DNA of 64,000 bases from the NCBI GenBank assembly GCA_951640165.1, contig OX621259.1, positions 1,302,001 through 1,366,000 of the forward strand, written 5' to 3'. The notes under the pieces were generated by a model, which was not told where the DNA came from, did not search any database, and was given only the letters and a program-made list of their open reading frames with translations. Below, piece by piece: positions 44,145-56,461 of this stretch. This DNA is from Pseudoips prasinana (lineage: Eukaryota; Arthropoda; Insecta; Lepidoptera; Nolidae). A program made the position numbers and the translations under genes. The number at the start of each line of letters is the position of its first letter. Position 1 is the first letter of the stretch.

Positions 44145-44420
44145 CGACATAGCCCGATGAATTGCAAAACTGAAGTGGCAGTGGGCGGGGCACATAGCTC
44201 GTAGAACCGGCGGCCGTTGGGGCAGAAAGGTTCTTGAGTGACGACCACGAACCAGAAGACGCAGCGTGGGCAGGCCCCCTACAAGATGGACCGAGGGTCT
44301 TGTGCGGGTCGCTAGAAACTGCTGGATGCGAATAGCGCAAGACCGGCAATTGTGGAGATCTTTGGGGGAGGCCTTTGTCCAGCTGTGGACGTCTTTTGGC
44401 TGATATGATGATGATGAATA
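44145..44420 (+). pseudogene. RTE-like LINE 3' fragment, GATGATGATGA tail
   Basis: 'GAATTGCAAAACTGAAGTGGC' to 'GGACGTCTTTTGGCTGATA' and GATGATGATGA parallel 11330-11612 closely. Frames read RWGRK and TRWTDR in pieces. The minus-strand 81- and 74-codon frames are shadows. Confidence 0.7.
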
Positions 44421-44429
44421 TTTAATTTT

Positions 44430-44870
44430 TTCCGCTCTTTTATGAAAATATAAGAATGACCGGAAAGAAACCGACCAAAAACAGTTTTAAATTCAATACG
44501 AATGAATCGGACTCTTTTACGAGTAAACTTGATCACTTCTTATCTTATTTAATTTTAGTAAAAAATAGTACCTTTTCCCCTTTCTTAATTAGTAGTATTA
44601 ATTAAAAAGGAAAGAAACCAGTCAAAGACAAAACTTAAACAACAGTAACGACAAATCTTCGATCTTTTAAAACTTTCGCAATTTATTCTCTTTATTCGAG
44701 ATTCGTGTTTGACGAGTTTAATGATATTTGTTTGATGTAAGAACAAAATGTACCTGGAGTCGTGGCAAGAGAGTTGTATGTGATGCTGTATCATGTTATA
44801 TGTTTTGTATTCGATCTCTGGCAGTAACAGTCTGGTGGTATACAACGTGCGCCTATTTAATTTGACCTGT
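44430..44870. other. Unassigned sequence
   Basis: No recognised element; an 86-codon minus frame (44585-44845) has no family signature. Confidence 0.4.
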
Positions 44871-44874
44871 TGGC

Positions 44875-45065
44875 CTAATGTTCAGTGATCCGGACTGCTT
44901 AGCTAGATGCTGTGCTTTCGATCCCCACCCAGGACAAATCTTTATGTGATGAACACGATTATAAGTTCCGCGTTTAATATGAATTGTATTTAGAAATATA
45001 TAACTTTGTTTATCAGTTGTCTAGTCTCTGCCTACTTTGGGATCAGATGTGTTAGTTGTTCCAAG
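44875..45065 (+). mobile_element. Diverged SINE S1
   Basis: 'CTTTCGATCCCCACCCAGGAC' stands for the B box and its flank, followed by TTATCAGTTGTCTAG and CTACTTTGGGATCAGATG. An older, more mutated copy. Confidence 0.6.
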
Positions 45066-45284
45066 TAAAAAAAGAAAGTTAGTTATTCCATTTATATTTG
45101 TGGGTTGAATTGTTTTGCGTCCATACACTTCAAATCTACGAACCCAAACGAGACCCTTGGGTAGACCTAAATTGTAGCAAACTTTGAGTGACGTAGACTA
45201 TTCAATGGTTATTTTCGCTCAATAAGCAGTTCAACTGGGGAAGTACCTCCATCTCGCAGAATACACTCAAGGTTATATCATTAT

Positions 45285-45400
45285 TTATTATCATCATGTC
45301 AGCCAAAGGACGTCCACTGCTGGAACCAAGAATGCTTCCTCAAAGAATAGAGGGATATGCCATAATCGCCACGCTTGGCAGACGGGATGGCGATCGCAGT
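45285..45400 (+). mobile_element. ATCATC-tailed lepidopteran repeat, partial
   Basis: 'CATCATGTCAGCCAAAGGACG', TCCACTGCTGGAACC and 'GCCATAATCGCCACGCTTGG' match 5584-5700. Confidence 0.6.
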
Positions 45401-46149
45401 TTGATGAGGCCTAATCGTAATACTCCAAATTAATTTTCGACCCTATGACTAGCTTTCCCAACCTTTTGCAACCTCCCTAAAGAGGCTTCGCGACCCTCCA
45501 AAAGACCCACAGGTTGAAAAATACTGTCTTAGAGGATAACTCAGTTACCGTCATTAGATAAAAAACCATGTGTTTAATATCTTTTCAGTCCTAGTAATGA
45601 TTAGATTTTAGATTCATTCTGGAAGCGCTTCTGTATTAATATGTCATCATTTTACAATGAAATAAAAATTTGGTACTTTGTATAAAACTCCCTTTGATCC
45701 CTGTAACAAAAACAATCTTATGATCAAAAAAAATATTAGCTCAATGTCCACAAGCGAGTTTTAATTAAAATATCTTTGTACAAAGACGAAAAGGAAATTA
45801 CTCTTTTTAATAAAGCTGAGATCATTCGACGAATTGAGATCGCTGCGACTGAGCTACGTGTTTAATATGGGGAGAATAAATTAACGAGTGCTGACGAACG
45901 TTTGCAGCTTACATTAGCCTACTAACATTACGAGTCGTACATTTATTGTGTCGTAAAGAGCACAGATGCAGAAATATTTAGGCTTTATTTCGTTACCTTT
46001 TTATGAGCAGATTGTTTTACAATATAAAGGTAAGTATATTTCTTTATTATTAATGTTGTAGAAAGTTCTCCCAGAGTAAGTAGCAAGTAACTTCCATCGA
46101 GTCTATATCGAGCTTATTAATCTTTTGTGAATTTTAATATCAATCTTTT
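45401..46149. other. Unassigned sequence
   Basis: No gene or known element. 45450-45540 ('AACCTTTTGCAACCTCCC') may be a further repeat fragment. Confidence 0.4.
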
Positions 46150-46430
46150 GTGACCTTCGCATTTTGTGTGTTAATTACTTACTTATCGTATGGGCAGTGA
46201 TTACCCTAGTGTCAGAGTTGTTCAAGCCACCCAGAGGCCTCTGACATGTCTTAACGATTGTTTTCGAACGTTCGACGTGCCCTCCGAAGCAAGGAGACGC
46301 TCAGAAATTAAACCACTTTGGCGGTCACTCATCTATGGACTGACCGCGTGCCTAGTTGCTTAACCTCGCGGATAACTTACGGACCGATGAGAGCATCTAG
46401 CTATGAGCGCCTCTATTATTTTATTTTGTA
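46150..46430 (-). repeat. Lepidopteran interspersed repeat
   Basis: 'CGACGTGCCCTCCGAAGCA', 'ACTTTGGCGGTCACTCATC' and 'GGACTGACCGCGTGCCTAG' are blocks of a common lepidopteran repeat. The strand is a guess. Confidence 0.5.
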
Positions 46431-46742
46431 TGTTCATCCTTTGTGTGTATTATGTAGTAATTAAGGACTATGGGGCTCATTGTAGCACAGGTCTAAATAT
46501 TAGTGGATTTTTGGATGCTGTTGTATATTCTTTGTAAATCATAAATAAACAAAACTGTAGGGTATGTTATCATCCATTCATTCGCAAAATCTTTAGCTCG
46601 CCTCTCCAACATTCTGCTGTGTTAACTTTGTCTGATTGATTATAATCTGCAGCACAAACACTCGCAGCAACAAGATAAATCACGTTCTGAAATACATAAT
46701 TTAAAGGAAAATATTATGATTGAAATATAATAATAATATCTA
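46431..46742. other. Unassigned sequence
   Basis: Nothing recognised. Confidence 0.4.
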
Positions 46743-46885
46743 GGGACAATGTCACACAGATTATCCTAGTCCCAAACTAAGCAAAGCTTGTACTATGGGT
46801 ACCAGGCGACGATACACATACTTATATAGATAGATAAATACTTCAATACATAGAAAACATCCATGACTCAGAAACAAATATAATA
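46743..46885 (-). mobile_element. SINE S3 tail fragment
   Basis: Matches 15540-15690 closely: 'CACACAGATTATCCTAG', 'CCCAAACTAAGCAAAG' and 'CATCCATGACTCAGAAAC'. It stops before the tRNA-like head, as 5'-truncated SINEs do. Confidence 0.75.
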
Positions 46886-46967
46886 TATAATTATTTATTC
46901 ATTATCATTGTCGCGTATAAATGTATTCTCCTTTTTGCGTGTTGAAATAATAATAATATCATTCACA

Positions 46968-47330
46968 CACGGCCATCTGATCTCAAACTAAGCAGAGCTT
47001 GTACTATGGAAACCAGATAACTTTATTTATTTTTATTTATTTATTAACCAACTTACATTAACGGTTAGACCAAACATATAAGTTATAGGTTACATATTAA
47101 GCAAATGTTACAACTTATAATTAATAGTTATATTTTTATTAGTTATATTTAGGTATCTATATAACTGATATACTACATTTCTTTTGTAAATACATGATTA
47201 TATAGATAATTACACCCAGACTCTGATAGACAGACAGGTTCATGCACACTAATATTTGTCCTGGGTAGGAGATGAACACACCACCTGCGGCGTGAAAGGC
47301 AAGCATTTACCAACCATGATAACCGGTCCG
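46968..47330 (-). mobile_element. SINE S1 interrupted by a LINE tail
   Basis: In reverse complement: head near 47330, 'GGACAAATATTAGTGTG', 'GTAGTATATCAGTTAT', a 138-bp insertion, then 'GTTATCTGGTTTCC', 'ATAGTACAAGCTCTGC' and GATCAGATGGCCGTG. The B box has lost bases. Confidence 0.75.
47023..47160 (-). mobile_element. Short 5'-truncated LINE insertion
   Basis: In reverse complement it ends 'TTAATGTAAGTTGG' and an AATAAATAAATAAAAATAAAT tail. It is flanked by ATAACT at 47017-47022 and 47161-47166, a 6-bp target duplication placed exactly at the break in the SINE. Confidence 0.75.
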
Positions 47331-47985
47331 TGATAGATTAAGCCATAGCCTTCAAATCCTTGCGAATTTTATTTGATGGCTTCTCAAATAATTTTTGAGA
47401 CGTTATTCCATAGAATAGTTTTGTTTACATGTCGAACTTTAAACCCACGTCTCGTCGCCAACTAAGCGGTGTTTCATAAAAATGAGGTCGACCGAAGTTT
47501 GGAAAACCGTGAATAGTGCTTTTGGTGTTCCGTTTTGAGAAAATTGAATACAAATACAAAACTTTTTATTGTGGTCCATAGGTCAAAAGTTGTTATAGTC
47601 ACAAATATATATTATGTTCAGCTATGTCCAGCCATTTAGGCGTACAATATTTATTTAATTACAGTCAGTTATATTTTAATACAATTATTTGTATAAGATA
47701 TACATTATGTTAAAACAATTTAATACGTGTCATTTCATTATTTAATCACCAAAAATTATTTCTTATTTTTATGTCAAGTACATATATCTTATCTTAGTTA
47801 TGATACATATTTTACTTTGCAGAGTCATTCTTAGGCGTGATTGAATTTATCTATGAAGAAATCGTTCGTTGTATAATACGATTTGTGAACCAAAAAATCA
47901 TGAAGGTTCTTTTTTGCACCTGATCGACCTTGGGATGTTGTTGTATATACGTAAGGCAACGCAAAAACGCTTTCATGAAGTAAGT
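47331..47985. other. Unassigned sequence
   Basis: AT-rich; no gene found. Confidence 0.4.
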
Positions 47986-48780
47986 ATAATCAATCAATCA
48001 TTTATTTGGATGAATATGGTAAATACAAAATACAGATCTTAAAAAATAAAATTATTGGAGCTACATATTCTGCCAATATTTGGCGTACAAAATTAAATTT
48101 AATAATAGTTACAGTAATATAAATAATAATAATAATAATGTGAAGCCTTTGTGTGATAAAATATTCGATGATATGCAGTTCTTATATTATTCTAGCGTGT
48201 CACTAAGAAAATCTGCAGTTGAGTAATAGCACTTTTGAATTAAGAGGCTCTTTATTTTATTTTTAAACAAAGTTATATTTAAGTTTTTGTACGAGTCTGG
48301 AAACTTACTATAAATTTTTGAGCTAGACAAAAGATGCTTTTCCACATAAGAGTTGTATTAGCTCTACCCAGCTTACACAGGTTATCTCTGCGCCTATTAC
48401 GTATAGATACATCAGATAATTTAATGAACAAATGGGGGTTCGATTTTACGAATAACGCTGTTTCTAGAATATATAGAGATGTAAGTGTAAGAATTTTGTA
48501 TTTAATAAAATATTGTTTGCAACTATCAGTTAATTCTATACTAAACATAGCTCTTATGCATCTTTTCTGGGACTTAAATACAATATCTTTATTCGTAGAA
48601 TTTCCCCAGAAAATAATGCCATATCTCAATACAGATGCACCAATACCATGGTATGCAGTAAGTAACTGGGCACTAGGTACGTGTAGTTTGCCCCTATGAC
48701 GTGCTCGTTTACGATGAGCAAACATCTCAATATTCGATTTAAAAAATACTGCACATTCGTAAATATATAAGCATTCTTAA
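47986..48780 (-). pseudogene. 5'-truncated LINE, ORF2 C terminus
   Basis: The open frame (48725-48279) has LRYGIIFWGNSTNKD, SQKRCIRAMFSIELTDSCKQ, YFIKYKILTLTSLYILET and NRRRDNLC, the typical region after the reverse-transcriptase thumb in CR1/jockey-group LINEs and close in layout to the 3' part of the LINE at 21557-24395. Ends with an AAATAAATGATTGATTG-like tail at about 47990. No catalytic motif is included. Confidence 0.75.
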
Positions 48781-48829
48781 ATTTATGATCCTGATCGGCA
48801 GGAGTCTGTTGGTTTTAATGTACACATTG

Positions 48830-49040
48830 ACCTAATACAACGTTTCTGGGCTATAAATGGGCGATTTTTATCGGTTGAATTACCCCAAAATATTATTCCA
48901 TATCTTAGTCTTGAATTGGAATAACCATGAAAAGCCGCTAATAAAGCTGTTAAATTTCTTCAGGATGTCGTCTGACAACAAAAAAAGTTTAAATATAGAT
49001 ATTTCCATCGTTTTTAGCTACCTACTCAATGTTGACCAAA
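48830..49040 (-). pseudogene. Second LINE ORF2 fragment
   Basis: Reverse complement of about 48830-48910 reads LRYGIIFWGNSTDKN then AQKR, a homologous but non-identical copy of the segment in the neighbouring LINE. Short and broken. Confidence 0.55.
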
Positions 49041-49440
49041 ACTAGGTAGGCCACAAGCTTCTTTATACTATTGCTGTGAAAACGCCATGTTTTTCGCGAT
49101 ATTTATAGCGATTTCTCAAAAGGAAATTCGTTTGAAACGTGAAGCTTCAAGCAAACTCTTTGTTCCACAGTTATTCCTATCGTTAAAATCGAGATCAAAA
49201 GTATTACAAATAAAACTGAAATTATGGGTCCTGATCAAATTTCATGCAGTAAATTAATACAGTGCCGAAATCTCTCATTTTTAAGACTAGAAAGATATCC
49301 GGTAAGCGATATTTTATATGATTTTTGGGAATACCTTTTACACTGTAAAATATAGTGAAATAAGTAATACCTATTGTATACAATCAATTTAAGACCATGA
49401 GAATTCAGTAGGGAAAATATTAGCCTTTAGTTTGAGGCTT
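49041..49440. other. Unassigned sequence
   Basis: Nothing recognised. Confidence 0.4.
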
Positions 49441-49600
49441 TCATCGCCAGTTGCCCACATCAGTCCGTATGTGATTGTCCAGGTAAAACGCCTGGGCACG
49501 CGGTCAGACCATATATAGATAGGTGACAGATTTTTGAACAACTATTTGTGTGACCCATAAATAGTTGAGTGACTCTGGATATACTTTGCGTCCGTCAATT
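49440..49600. repeat. Interspersed repeat fragment
   Basis: 'CGTATGTGATTGTCCAGGTA', 'AAACGCCTGGGCACGCGGTC' and 'ATAAATAGTTGAGTGACTCT' resemble a lepidopteran repeat related to the one at 46150-46430 (shared CGCGGTCAG-type block). Low certainty. Confidence 0.4.
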
Positions 49601-51830
49601 ATAATTTTGTAAAATATCCCACGCCACAGAGACCCAACAACAAAATAAATAATTCACAAAACTAAAAAAACTAAAACTTGATTTAATATTCGAGTGTAAT
49701 GTTATTGAATGACGATATTTCTTTTGTACCCGACTTTAGAATCATATTTTAGTCCGTACCGTAGCAGTAGAAAGGTTATTGTGTTAAAAATGTTGAATAA
49801 GTAGCTACGGTTAAATGTTTTCATGTTCAATGTGTTGGTACATTAGCCACAAATATTCCCAACATTATAACATAAAAATTTATGAGAATTATGCTTTCCC
49901 ACTCATTTTGAAAAATAACTGCTACGTCATTATGTCTCTAACATGGATTAACAACGATTGTCTAATGACTACTATCGGCGCTAACAATTTGACGTGCCCT
50001 GCGAAAGACAAGAGGGGATCGTTTAGTTTTTACTAAGCGACATAAAGACATTTTTTATTGCAAATAATTCCTTTTTGATATGATTGAGTGACATGATGAG
50101 TTTTTAAATTTTGACACCAATTACTGCCTCTTTTCAAAGATTATTCAAATATGTTTAAATATCACTGCAATGCAGTAAGCAATATCTACAAGGATTGCTA
50201 CAATTAGTAGGAGCTGAGATATACTACGTACCAGACCGCAGTGTAATTCTTTTTCACCATTGCGATTTCGTACGATAATGGTATCGCCATAATAATATTT
50301 GCATTTGAACATTGTCCAACTTCAGTAAAATGTATATTGTCTAAGAACTGATAATGTTTAATAGTTTTGCATTATGTAAATAATTATTTATACCATCACT
50401 ACAGAAATAAATACCAAGTTGCAATCAAATTAATAGATTTTATTTATTTCACGTTTATATATTTAATTTTTTAGCAATGATAAATAAGATTTCTTACTTT
50501 ACTATTCACATTTACTCAATTAATTTACTTAATTTAAACGACTTGAAATAAGAAAGAGGTTAATTATCTGTATTTTGATTTATTGATACATGACACACAT
50601 TGCAAGTGCTTGGGAACCGAACTTAAAAAATATAATTTATAATTTATTTGGTACCATACAAATTTTTATATTTTGACTTCAGCGATTATTAAAAAAAAGC
50701 TGTTGCTTAGTATCAAATGCTTGTTATTTTCACCTGTTTTTTGAGCGGCTTGAAACGCGGGTAGTAGTATAATCGTCCGGCAAAATGCGGGTATTATACT
50801 ACTACCTACATATAATTATTGATAACTTCGGACGCGCGCCATTGGTAGTAGTCCGCTCATATTCAGGCTCTGATTGGTTTTTCCTAAGAGGTTATACTTT
50901 ATGATTAAATATAACTGTAAATGATTTTTAATATTAATAAGTACGTTTGGTGGATGAGTTTGAGATGCGATAGACGCGTTTGATTGTCTTTCGGAGTTAC
51001 TCGTATAATTAGTGATTTAAACAAATTGACTTTATGACGAAACGTGCTGAGGAGTACCTGCCGTAACATAGCTTCCAGTGCCTGAATGGGGCTGGATTTG
51101 GTAATCATATCTATGAATATAGCAGATATATCATATAAATTTATATATATTAGATATATGTATTGATACGCTAAAGATGTCTTGGAGTTTGACTCGTGTA
51201 AAAGGTAATTTTCTTTAGGTTTATTTCTTTTTATTTTGTTTTTCCACAGGTAAATTTAGGTCCTTAAAACGGACAGGAGGTTATTCGTATATATCTTAGC
51301 AACTATTATAAAAAAACTAGCACCCGACTACAATTTTTCTTTACAAACACCGCGTTCGATATTTTATTGAATATTTTCCAACACGAACATTTTCAATGCA
51401 CTCCTATTGCAAAAAAAAACTCGATGTCGGTCCACAAACTAAAGAAATCACATAACATAGTCACAAAAAAACATAGTTACTATTTTTTGTCGTTATAAAG
51501 AAGGCCTTTTTTACTTGGTTGTATATTAAAACAGTCATTATTGCTGATAGCAATAAAAACTGTTTTAATATGCAACAGAGAGGACAGTCTGGTATTACAT
51601 GGTTAAATAAATGTTTAAAAACATTTAGATTGTTAAATTTTACCACAATATTAAATATTTTAGAGCCACTCAGCCGTTTTCTCGTACTCAGATATCACAC
51701 AATGTTGCTGGAGGACTTTATTAAAAAATAGGTATGTCTCCCCATAAAAGTTTATGAAAGCTCGTGTCAATATTTGCAATACGAGAGTCGAATAATAACT
51801 CAGTTCAGTATAAACCATGCGGTTGACACA
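49601..51830. other. Long unassigned AT-rich stretch
   Basis: 2.2 kb without a recognisable gene. Several open frames of 61-78 codons occur on both strands with no family signature, the number expected by chance. The one structured site is the hairpin at 50760-50806. Confidence 0.45.
50760..50806. other. 14-bp perfect stem-loop
   Basis: GGTAGTAGTATAAT (50760-50773) pairs exactly with 50793-50806 across a 19-nt loop. It may be a decayed MITE or chance; a GGTAGTAGT block recurs at about 50845. Confidence 0.6.
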
Positions 51831-51849
51831 TAAAAATAATAATAATAAC

Positions 51850-54800
51850 ATATTCAACCTAAAAAACCATATAGATACATTTAATAATGAAACCATACAG
51901 CAATACTAAGAAAATTAGAAGACCCAACAAAACCAGAGAACACATAGAAATAATTTTGGCATAAAATGACAACAAGAATTTTTCATTTAAAATGTTGACG
52001 CGTCTACGGGCACAAAAAACACCTCCGGATTCGTCGCTAAGCTCCGCCTTGCAGGTACCTTCAGGATCAAGTATTGCGGCTCCTGCAGTTGCGTCGAGTT
52101 CCAGCGACGAATATTTCCCTCTACCGTCGTCGCTACCACCAACACGGCGTCGGAGAGGCCGGCCGCCAGGCAGCTTGGGACCAACGGGGCAACCGGCCTC
52201 GAATAGGGTCCCCGCTCCCGGTGGTAAAGTGCCGCGCATGAGATGGTCTCAGCAAATGAATGAGAATGCCATGCGCGCCTTTTACGGAGCTACAGAGGTA
52301 GGAACTAACCTTACAGCGTACCGTGGACGAATGCTTGCTTTGTTCCAGGTTCTTGAACCAACCGTCAACGTTTCCGCGCAACGACTGTTGGATCAGGTGC
52401 GGGTTATCCAACGTGGACAAATGTTGAATGACTCCGTACTTGAGCAAATTCGTTTGGAAGTGCAATGTACCCGTGTCACCCCTGTCTCACCGTCTGCTAC
52501 ATTACCTACAGTGCAAACACAGGATGTTACTTCGGGTCCCGTAACACCTAGGACCAATGATGTGGACATAGATGACACGGCTACTGTTGTAAGTACTCAG
52601 TATAACGATTTTGTGAGGAGCACTTTGGAAGACGTGGTTCGCGATTACCGATCCGTACCTATACATCTAAAACCACGCTTAGCTCGGTTACCCATGCACA
52701 AAAAAAACAGAGCCCTGGTGTGCGCCCTCGACTCAATTCTGTCCCCATATTGCGACAACTGTGTATCTCTTGAAGACGCACACTCACTAATGTACTGTGG
52801 AGCTATTGCTGCTTGCCGTTTAGCCCACGTGAAACTGCCGAGTTATAATTCGGGTACACAAACAAGATTCATTGTACCGGCATGGCAGAGCAGAATTGAG
52901 CGTCGTATCGACCACGCTAGGGTTCTTGTTGGTAAACTCATTTCCTTCAGAGAAGGTAACATACGCCCAAGAGTAATTCGTTTTGTTAAACAAGCATTCT
53001 TTGGGACAGGAATTTCTGCCCCAGGTTATAACATATCCAATGTCACAGAACGCATCGATTTCTGGAAGCAAAAGATTTGTGCATGGGCAAGTCGTATTAA
53101 ACGGTATAAAAAACGTTCGGATCGTTATAATCAGAACCACATGTTCCAAAGGAACGAAAAATGGGTCTACAGAAACTGGGAGCAATCACATCAAGCAGTA
53201 GATGGATGCTTACCGGATGCGGAAATGATATCTACATTTTGGCGCAGTATTTGGTCAGTACCCGTCTCCTACTCCGAAGGTGACTGGATACAGGACGTTG
53301 AGCGAGCATGTGAACCAATAAAAGAAATGAATGATATAAACATACACCAAGAAGACGTAACCAGTGCAGTCCGTCTTATGTCTAACTGGAAGGCACCAGG
53401 ATCAGATGGACTGCATAATTTTTGGATTAAATGGTTACGTAGCTCACATGCTCGCTTAGCGTCCCTTTTCCAGGAAGCCTTGCAGTCAAGATTGCTCCCA
53501 GAGTTTATGGCACTAGGCGTAACCCATTTGCTCTTTAAATCTGGAAGTTCCGTGGATCCCAAAAACTATAGACCGATAACTTGTCTCCCTACAATGTATA
53601 AATTACTTACATCTATTATAAAAACAAAAATCACGAGACACGTAGAATCTAATACAATAATGTCTATTTCACAAAATGGTTGTCGCAGTGGGGCCCGCGG
53701 TACAAAAGAGCTTCTCCTCATAGATATGACCATTAACCAGCAGGTTCGTCGAAATCGAAGAAATTTGTTGACATGCTGGATAGACTATAAAAAGGCCTAT
53801 GACTCTGTGCCGCATGCATGGCTGATGAGGGTACTGGAGTTGTATAAAATAAATACAGCTCTACGTGCCTTCCTTATGTCATGTATGGGTCACTGGAGAA
53901 CAGTCCTTCTCTGTCCAGGATCTCAACAAGTACTTGGTAGCGGCGAACCAATTAGGGTACAGCGAGGAATATTCCAGGGTAATAGTTTAAGTTCACTATG
54001 GTTCTGCCTAGCCTTGAATCCCTTAAGCACATTGCTTGAGAAATCAGGATTAGGCTATCGGTTGCGCAGAGGAGGTCAAATCATATCACACTTGTTCTAC
54101 ATGGATGACCTAAAAATATTTGCTTCTACCAACTCTCAATTGACAGGTTTACTAAAGGTTACTGAAAATTTTAGTAACTCTATCAGGATGGAGTTTGGTA
54201 TTGACAAGTGTGCGGTCATGCATGTAGAACATGGGCACATAATGCAATCTGAAGGAATTCAACTTTCAGATTCCATTCACCTTAGGTCCCTCTGCCTGAC
54301 CGAGACTTATAGATACTTGGGTATGACGGAGGCATTGGGCATCAATGATACTGATGTAAAACAGTCATTGCGGGAACGCTTTCTGTCCCGCCTTAAAAAA
54401 GTTCTAAAAAGTCTTTTAACAGGTGGAAACAAGGTGCGTGCCTTCAATGGCTGGGTTATGCCAGTGTTGATGTACTCCTTCGGCATACTCAAGTGGACCC
54501 AAGCTGAATTAGAAACCCTGGATCGAACGGTCCGTCTACTGTTAACTTCATACCGCGTGCATCATTCTCGTTCATCGGTGATGAGGCTGTACATCCCGCG
54601 GAAGTGTGGGGGTTGAGGCTTTTTAAACGCCAAGAACCTACATAACCGCGAGGTGTGTAGCCTCAGGGAGTACTTTCTCCGCGCCGCTGTCACGGGTGGT
54701 ATGCATGCGGAGGTGGTTGCTGTAGATAAAGGCCTAACCCCGCTGTCAATGGCAAAAGGAAACTGGCGTAAACCTGTGGTACTTAGCACTTATGATCGCA

Positions 54801-55714
54801 GGGCAGTGTGGCAGGGCAAGGAGTTACATGGCAGGTTTTATCGTGCTCTTCACGCACCCGATGTGGATCTGCTTGCATCTGTGGCTTGGCTACGATGCGG
54901 TGAATTATTTGCTGAGACTGAGGGTTTTGTCTGTGCAATTATGGATGAAGTTATGATGACGAGAAACTACCGGAGATATATTCTAAAAGATGGCACAAAC
55001 GATGTTTGTCGAGCATGTCATCGCCCCGGTGAATCCCTCAGACATATTGTCTCCGGTTGTTCTCGACTAGCAAATGGTGAATATTTGCACAGACACAACC
55101 TCGTAGCCAGGATTATTCATCAACAACTTGCTCTGCGACATGGCCTTGTAGCTTCAGAGGTGCTTTATTACAGGTATGCACCTGCGCCAGTTCTGGATAA
55201 TGGTACTATCACGTTATACTGGGATCGATCTATCATTACAGACAGGACTGTGATTGCCAACAAACCTGATATTGTAATGATAGATCGACAAAAACGCTGC
55301 ACAGTGATGGTTGATGTTACCATCCCGCATGATGAAAATCTTTTGAAGGCTGAAAAAGAAAAAGAAATTAAATATTTGGATCTTGCGCGGGAGATTGTCA
55401 GCATGTGGGATGTTGACTCAGCTATCATTGTACCGATAGTCGTTTCTGCTAATGGATTAATAGCAAAGAGCCTCGAAAAACACCTAAAGAGGCTGACGCT
55501 AGGCGGTTGGGTCAAGAACAAGATCCAAAAAGCGGTGCTTTTGGACACGGCTCGCATTGTCAGGAGGTTCCTGTCTCTAGAGTCGTAACCTCCGGTAGCA
55601 CAGACCCTGTTCCTGCTGCCGGTTGCAAATCCTATTTTTTATATTTTAAAATGTATATTTCTGTTTTTTATATATTTTAAAATGTATTTAATAAGAAATA
55701 TATATGAATAAATG
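51850..55714 (+). mobile_element. R4/Dong-type non-LTR retrotransposon, near complete
   Basis: About 3.9 kb with one long coding region, a 5' leader of about 140 bp and an AT-rich 3' UTR. Both ends abut TAA-type runs (51835-51849 and 55715-55724). Dong of Bombyx belongs to the R4 clade and is reported to insert in TAA repeats, so the flanks fit. Exact ends cannot be fixed because target and element both contain TAA. Confidence 0.75.
51992..55588 (+). pseudogene. R4/Dong-like reverse transcriptase-endonuclease with one in-frame stop
   Basis: 1,198 codons from ATG 51992, intact except a TGA at 54614 (codon 875). The next triplets continue in frame with FLNAKNLHNREVCSLREYFL, so a single base change, plausibly CGA to TGA at a CpG, separates it from an open gene. 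N terminus: Ser/Pro-rich with an AT-hook RRGRPPG (residues 54-60). Then a conserved MRWSQQMNENAMRAFY block (about 86-101). Reverse transcriptase about 460-760: NYRPITCLPTMYK, WIDYKKAYDSVPH (catalytic D598), QRGIFQGNSLSS (657-668) and FYMDD (YMDD 703-706). C-terminal CX2CX8HX4C knuckle at 1006-1023 and a restriction-like endonuclease KPD-X14-D (K1091, P1092, D1093, D1108). No apurinic-type endonuclease is present, as expected for R2/R4/NeSL-type LINEs. The clade call rests on YMDDLK and domain order. Confidence 0.85.
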
Positions 55715-55739
55715 ATAATAATAAAGATTTATTGGCAAA

Positions 55740-56457
55740 AAGTTTACATACCATATGTTTACAGTTATAAACTTAAAAATATGTTCGAATAATTATTGAA
55801 CCCTGTCACTTAAACTAGAATAAACCTGTGTCTCAAGTGGACAGAAAATGAGAATGAGCTCTAGTATCCAACACGTCAATTATTAACGAGTAAGCGTGAA
55901 TAGTTTCTATTTGCACAGACACTTGGTAGTGCGTAGTTACCGCAATACGAATGGAAATAGTCATGACAAGAGGATAAAACCTTTGTCGTGCGAAGTAGCA
56001 AAAAGTAATTCTAACAAATGAACTTGTAAGCATTGTTATTCGGATTCAATAGGCGACTGTACTAGATTCGGCAGTGACACTCGGGCTGGAGCGATTTGCG
56101 TGTGATGTGAATACAAACACTTTGCCTCTCCGACTTGAGGGCAGAGGTATGTTGGTATTCATTAAAGATCTGACTAAGCTGTTTTTGTTTTCTATTTTCC
56201 GTGTAAGCAGTGTTTACCTTTATGTTAAAGTTGTTCAAGCCGTCAAGTAGTGGTAGGCCGTTGACAAAGTGAAATAATGTAAAATGAAATTTATTCAGCA
56301 CTTTGGTATTAACATACACTTGTACTATCAAGCTCACAATGCAGTATAGAAACATAATCAAATACAGTATAAAAGTAACAAAAAATATTGTATTTGTCCG
56401 TCTGTGCGGTCTGTCTTGTCACTGTTTAAATCCTTAATAAACGACGGAAGACCATAA
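55740..56457. other. Unassigned sequence
   Basis: AT-rich DNA between two elements; minus frames of 66 and 99 codons have no recognisable features. Confidence 0.4.
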
Positions 56458-56461
56458 TATA

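Noticed and set aside
51859..52239. 126-codon minus-strand frame at the start of the R4-like element
   Set aside because: Antisense of the Ser/Pro-rich N terminus, no family signature.
55168..55557. 129-codon minus-strand frame
   Set aside because: Antisense shadow of the endonuclease domain of the R4-like element.
54653..55588. A separate gene downstream of the R4-like reverse transcriptase
   Set aside because: It is in the same frame as the upstream gene with only one TGA between, and it holds the endonuclease that belongs to the same protein.
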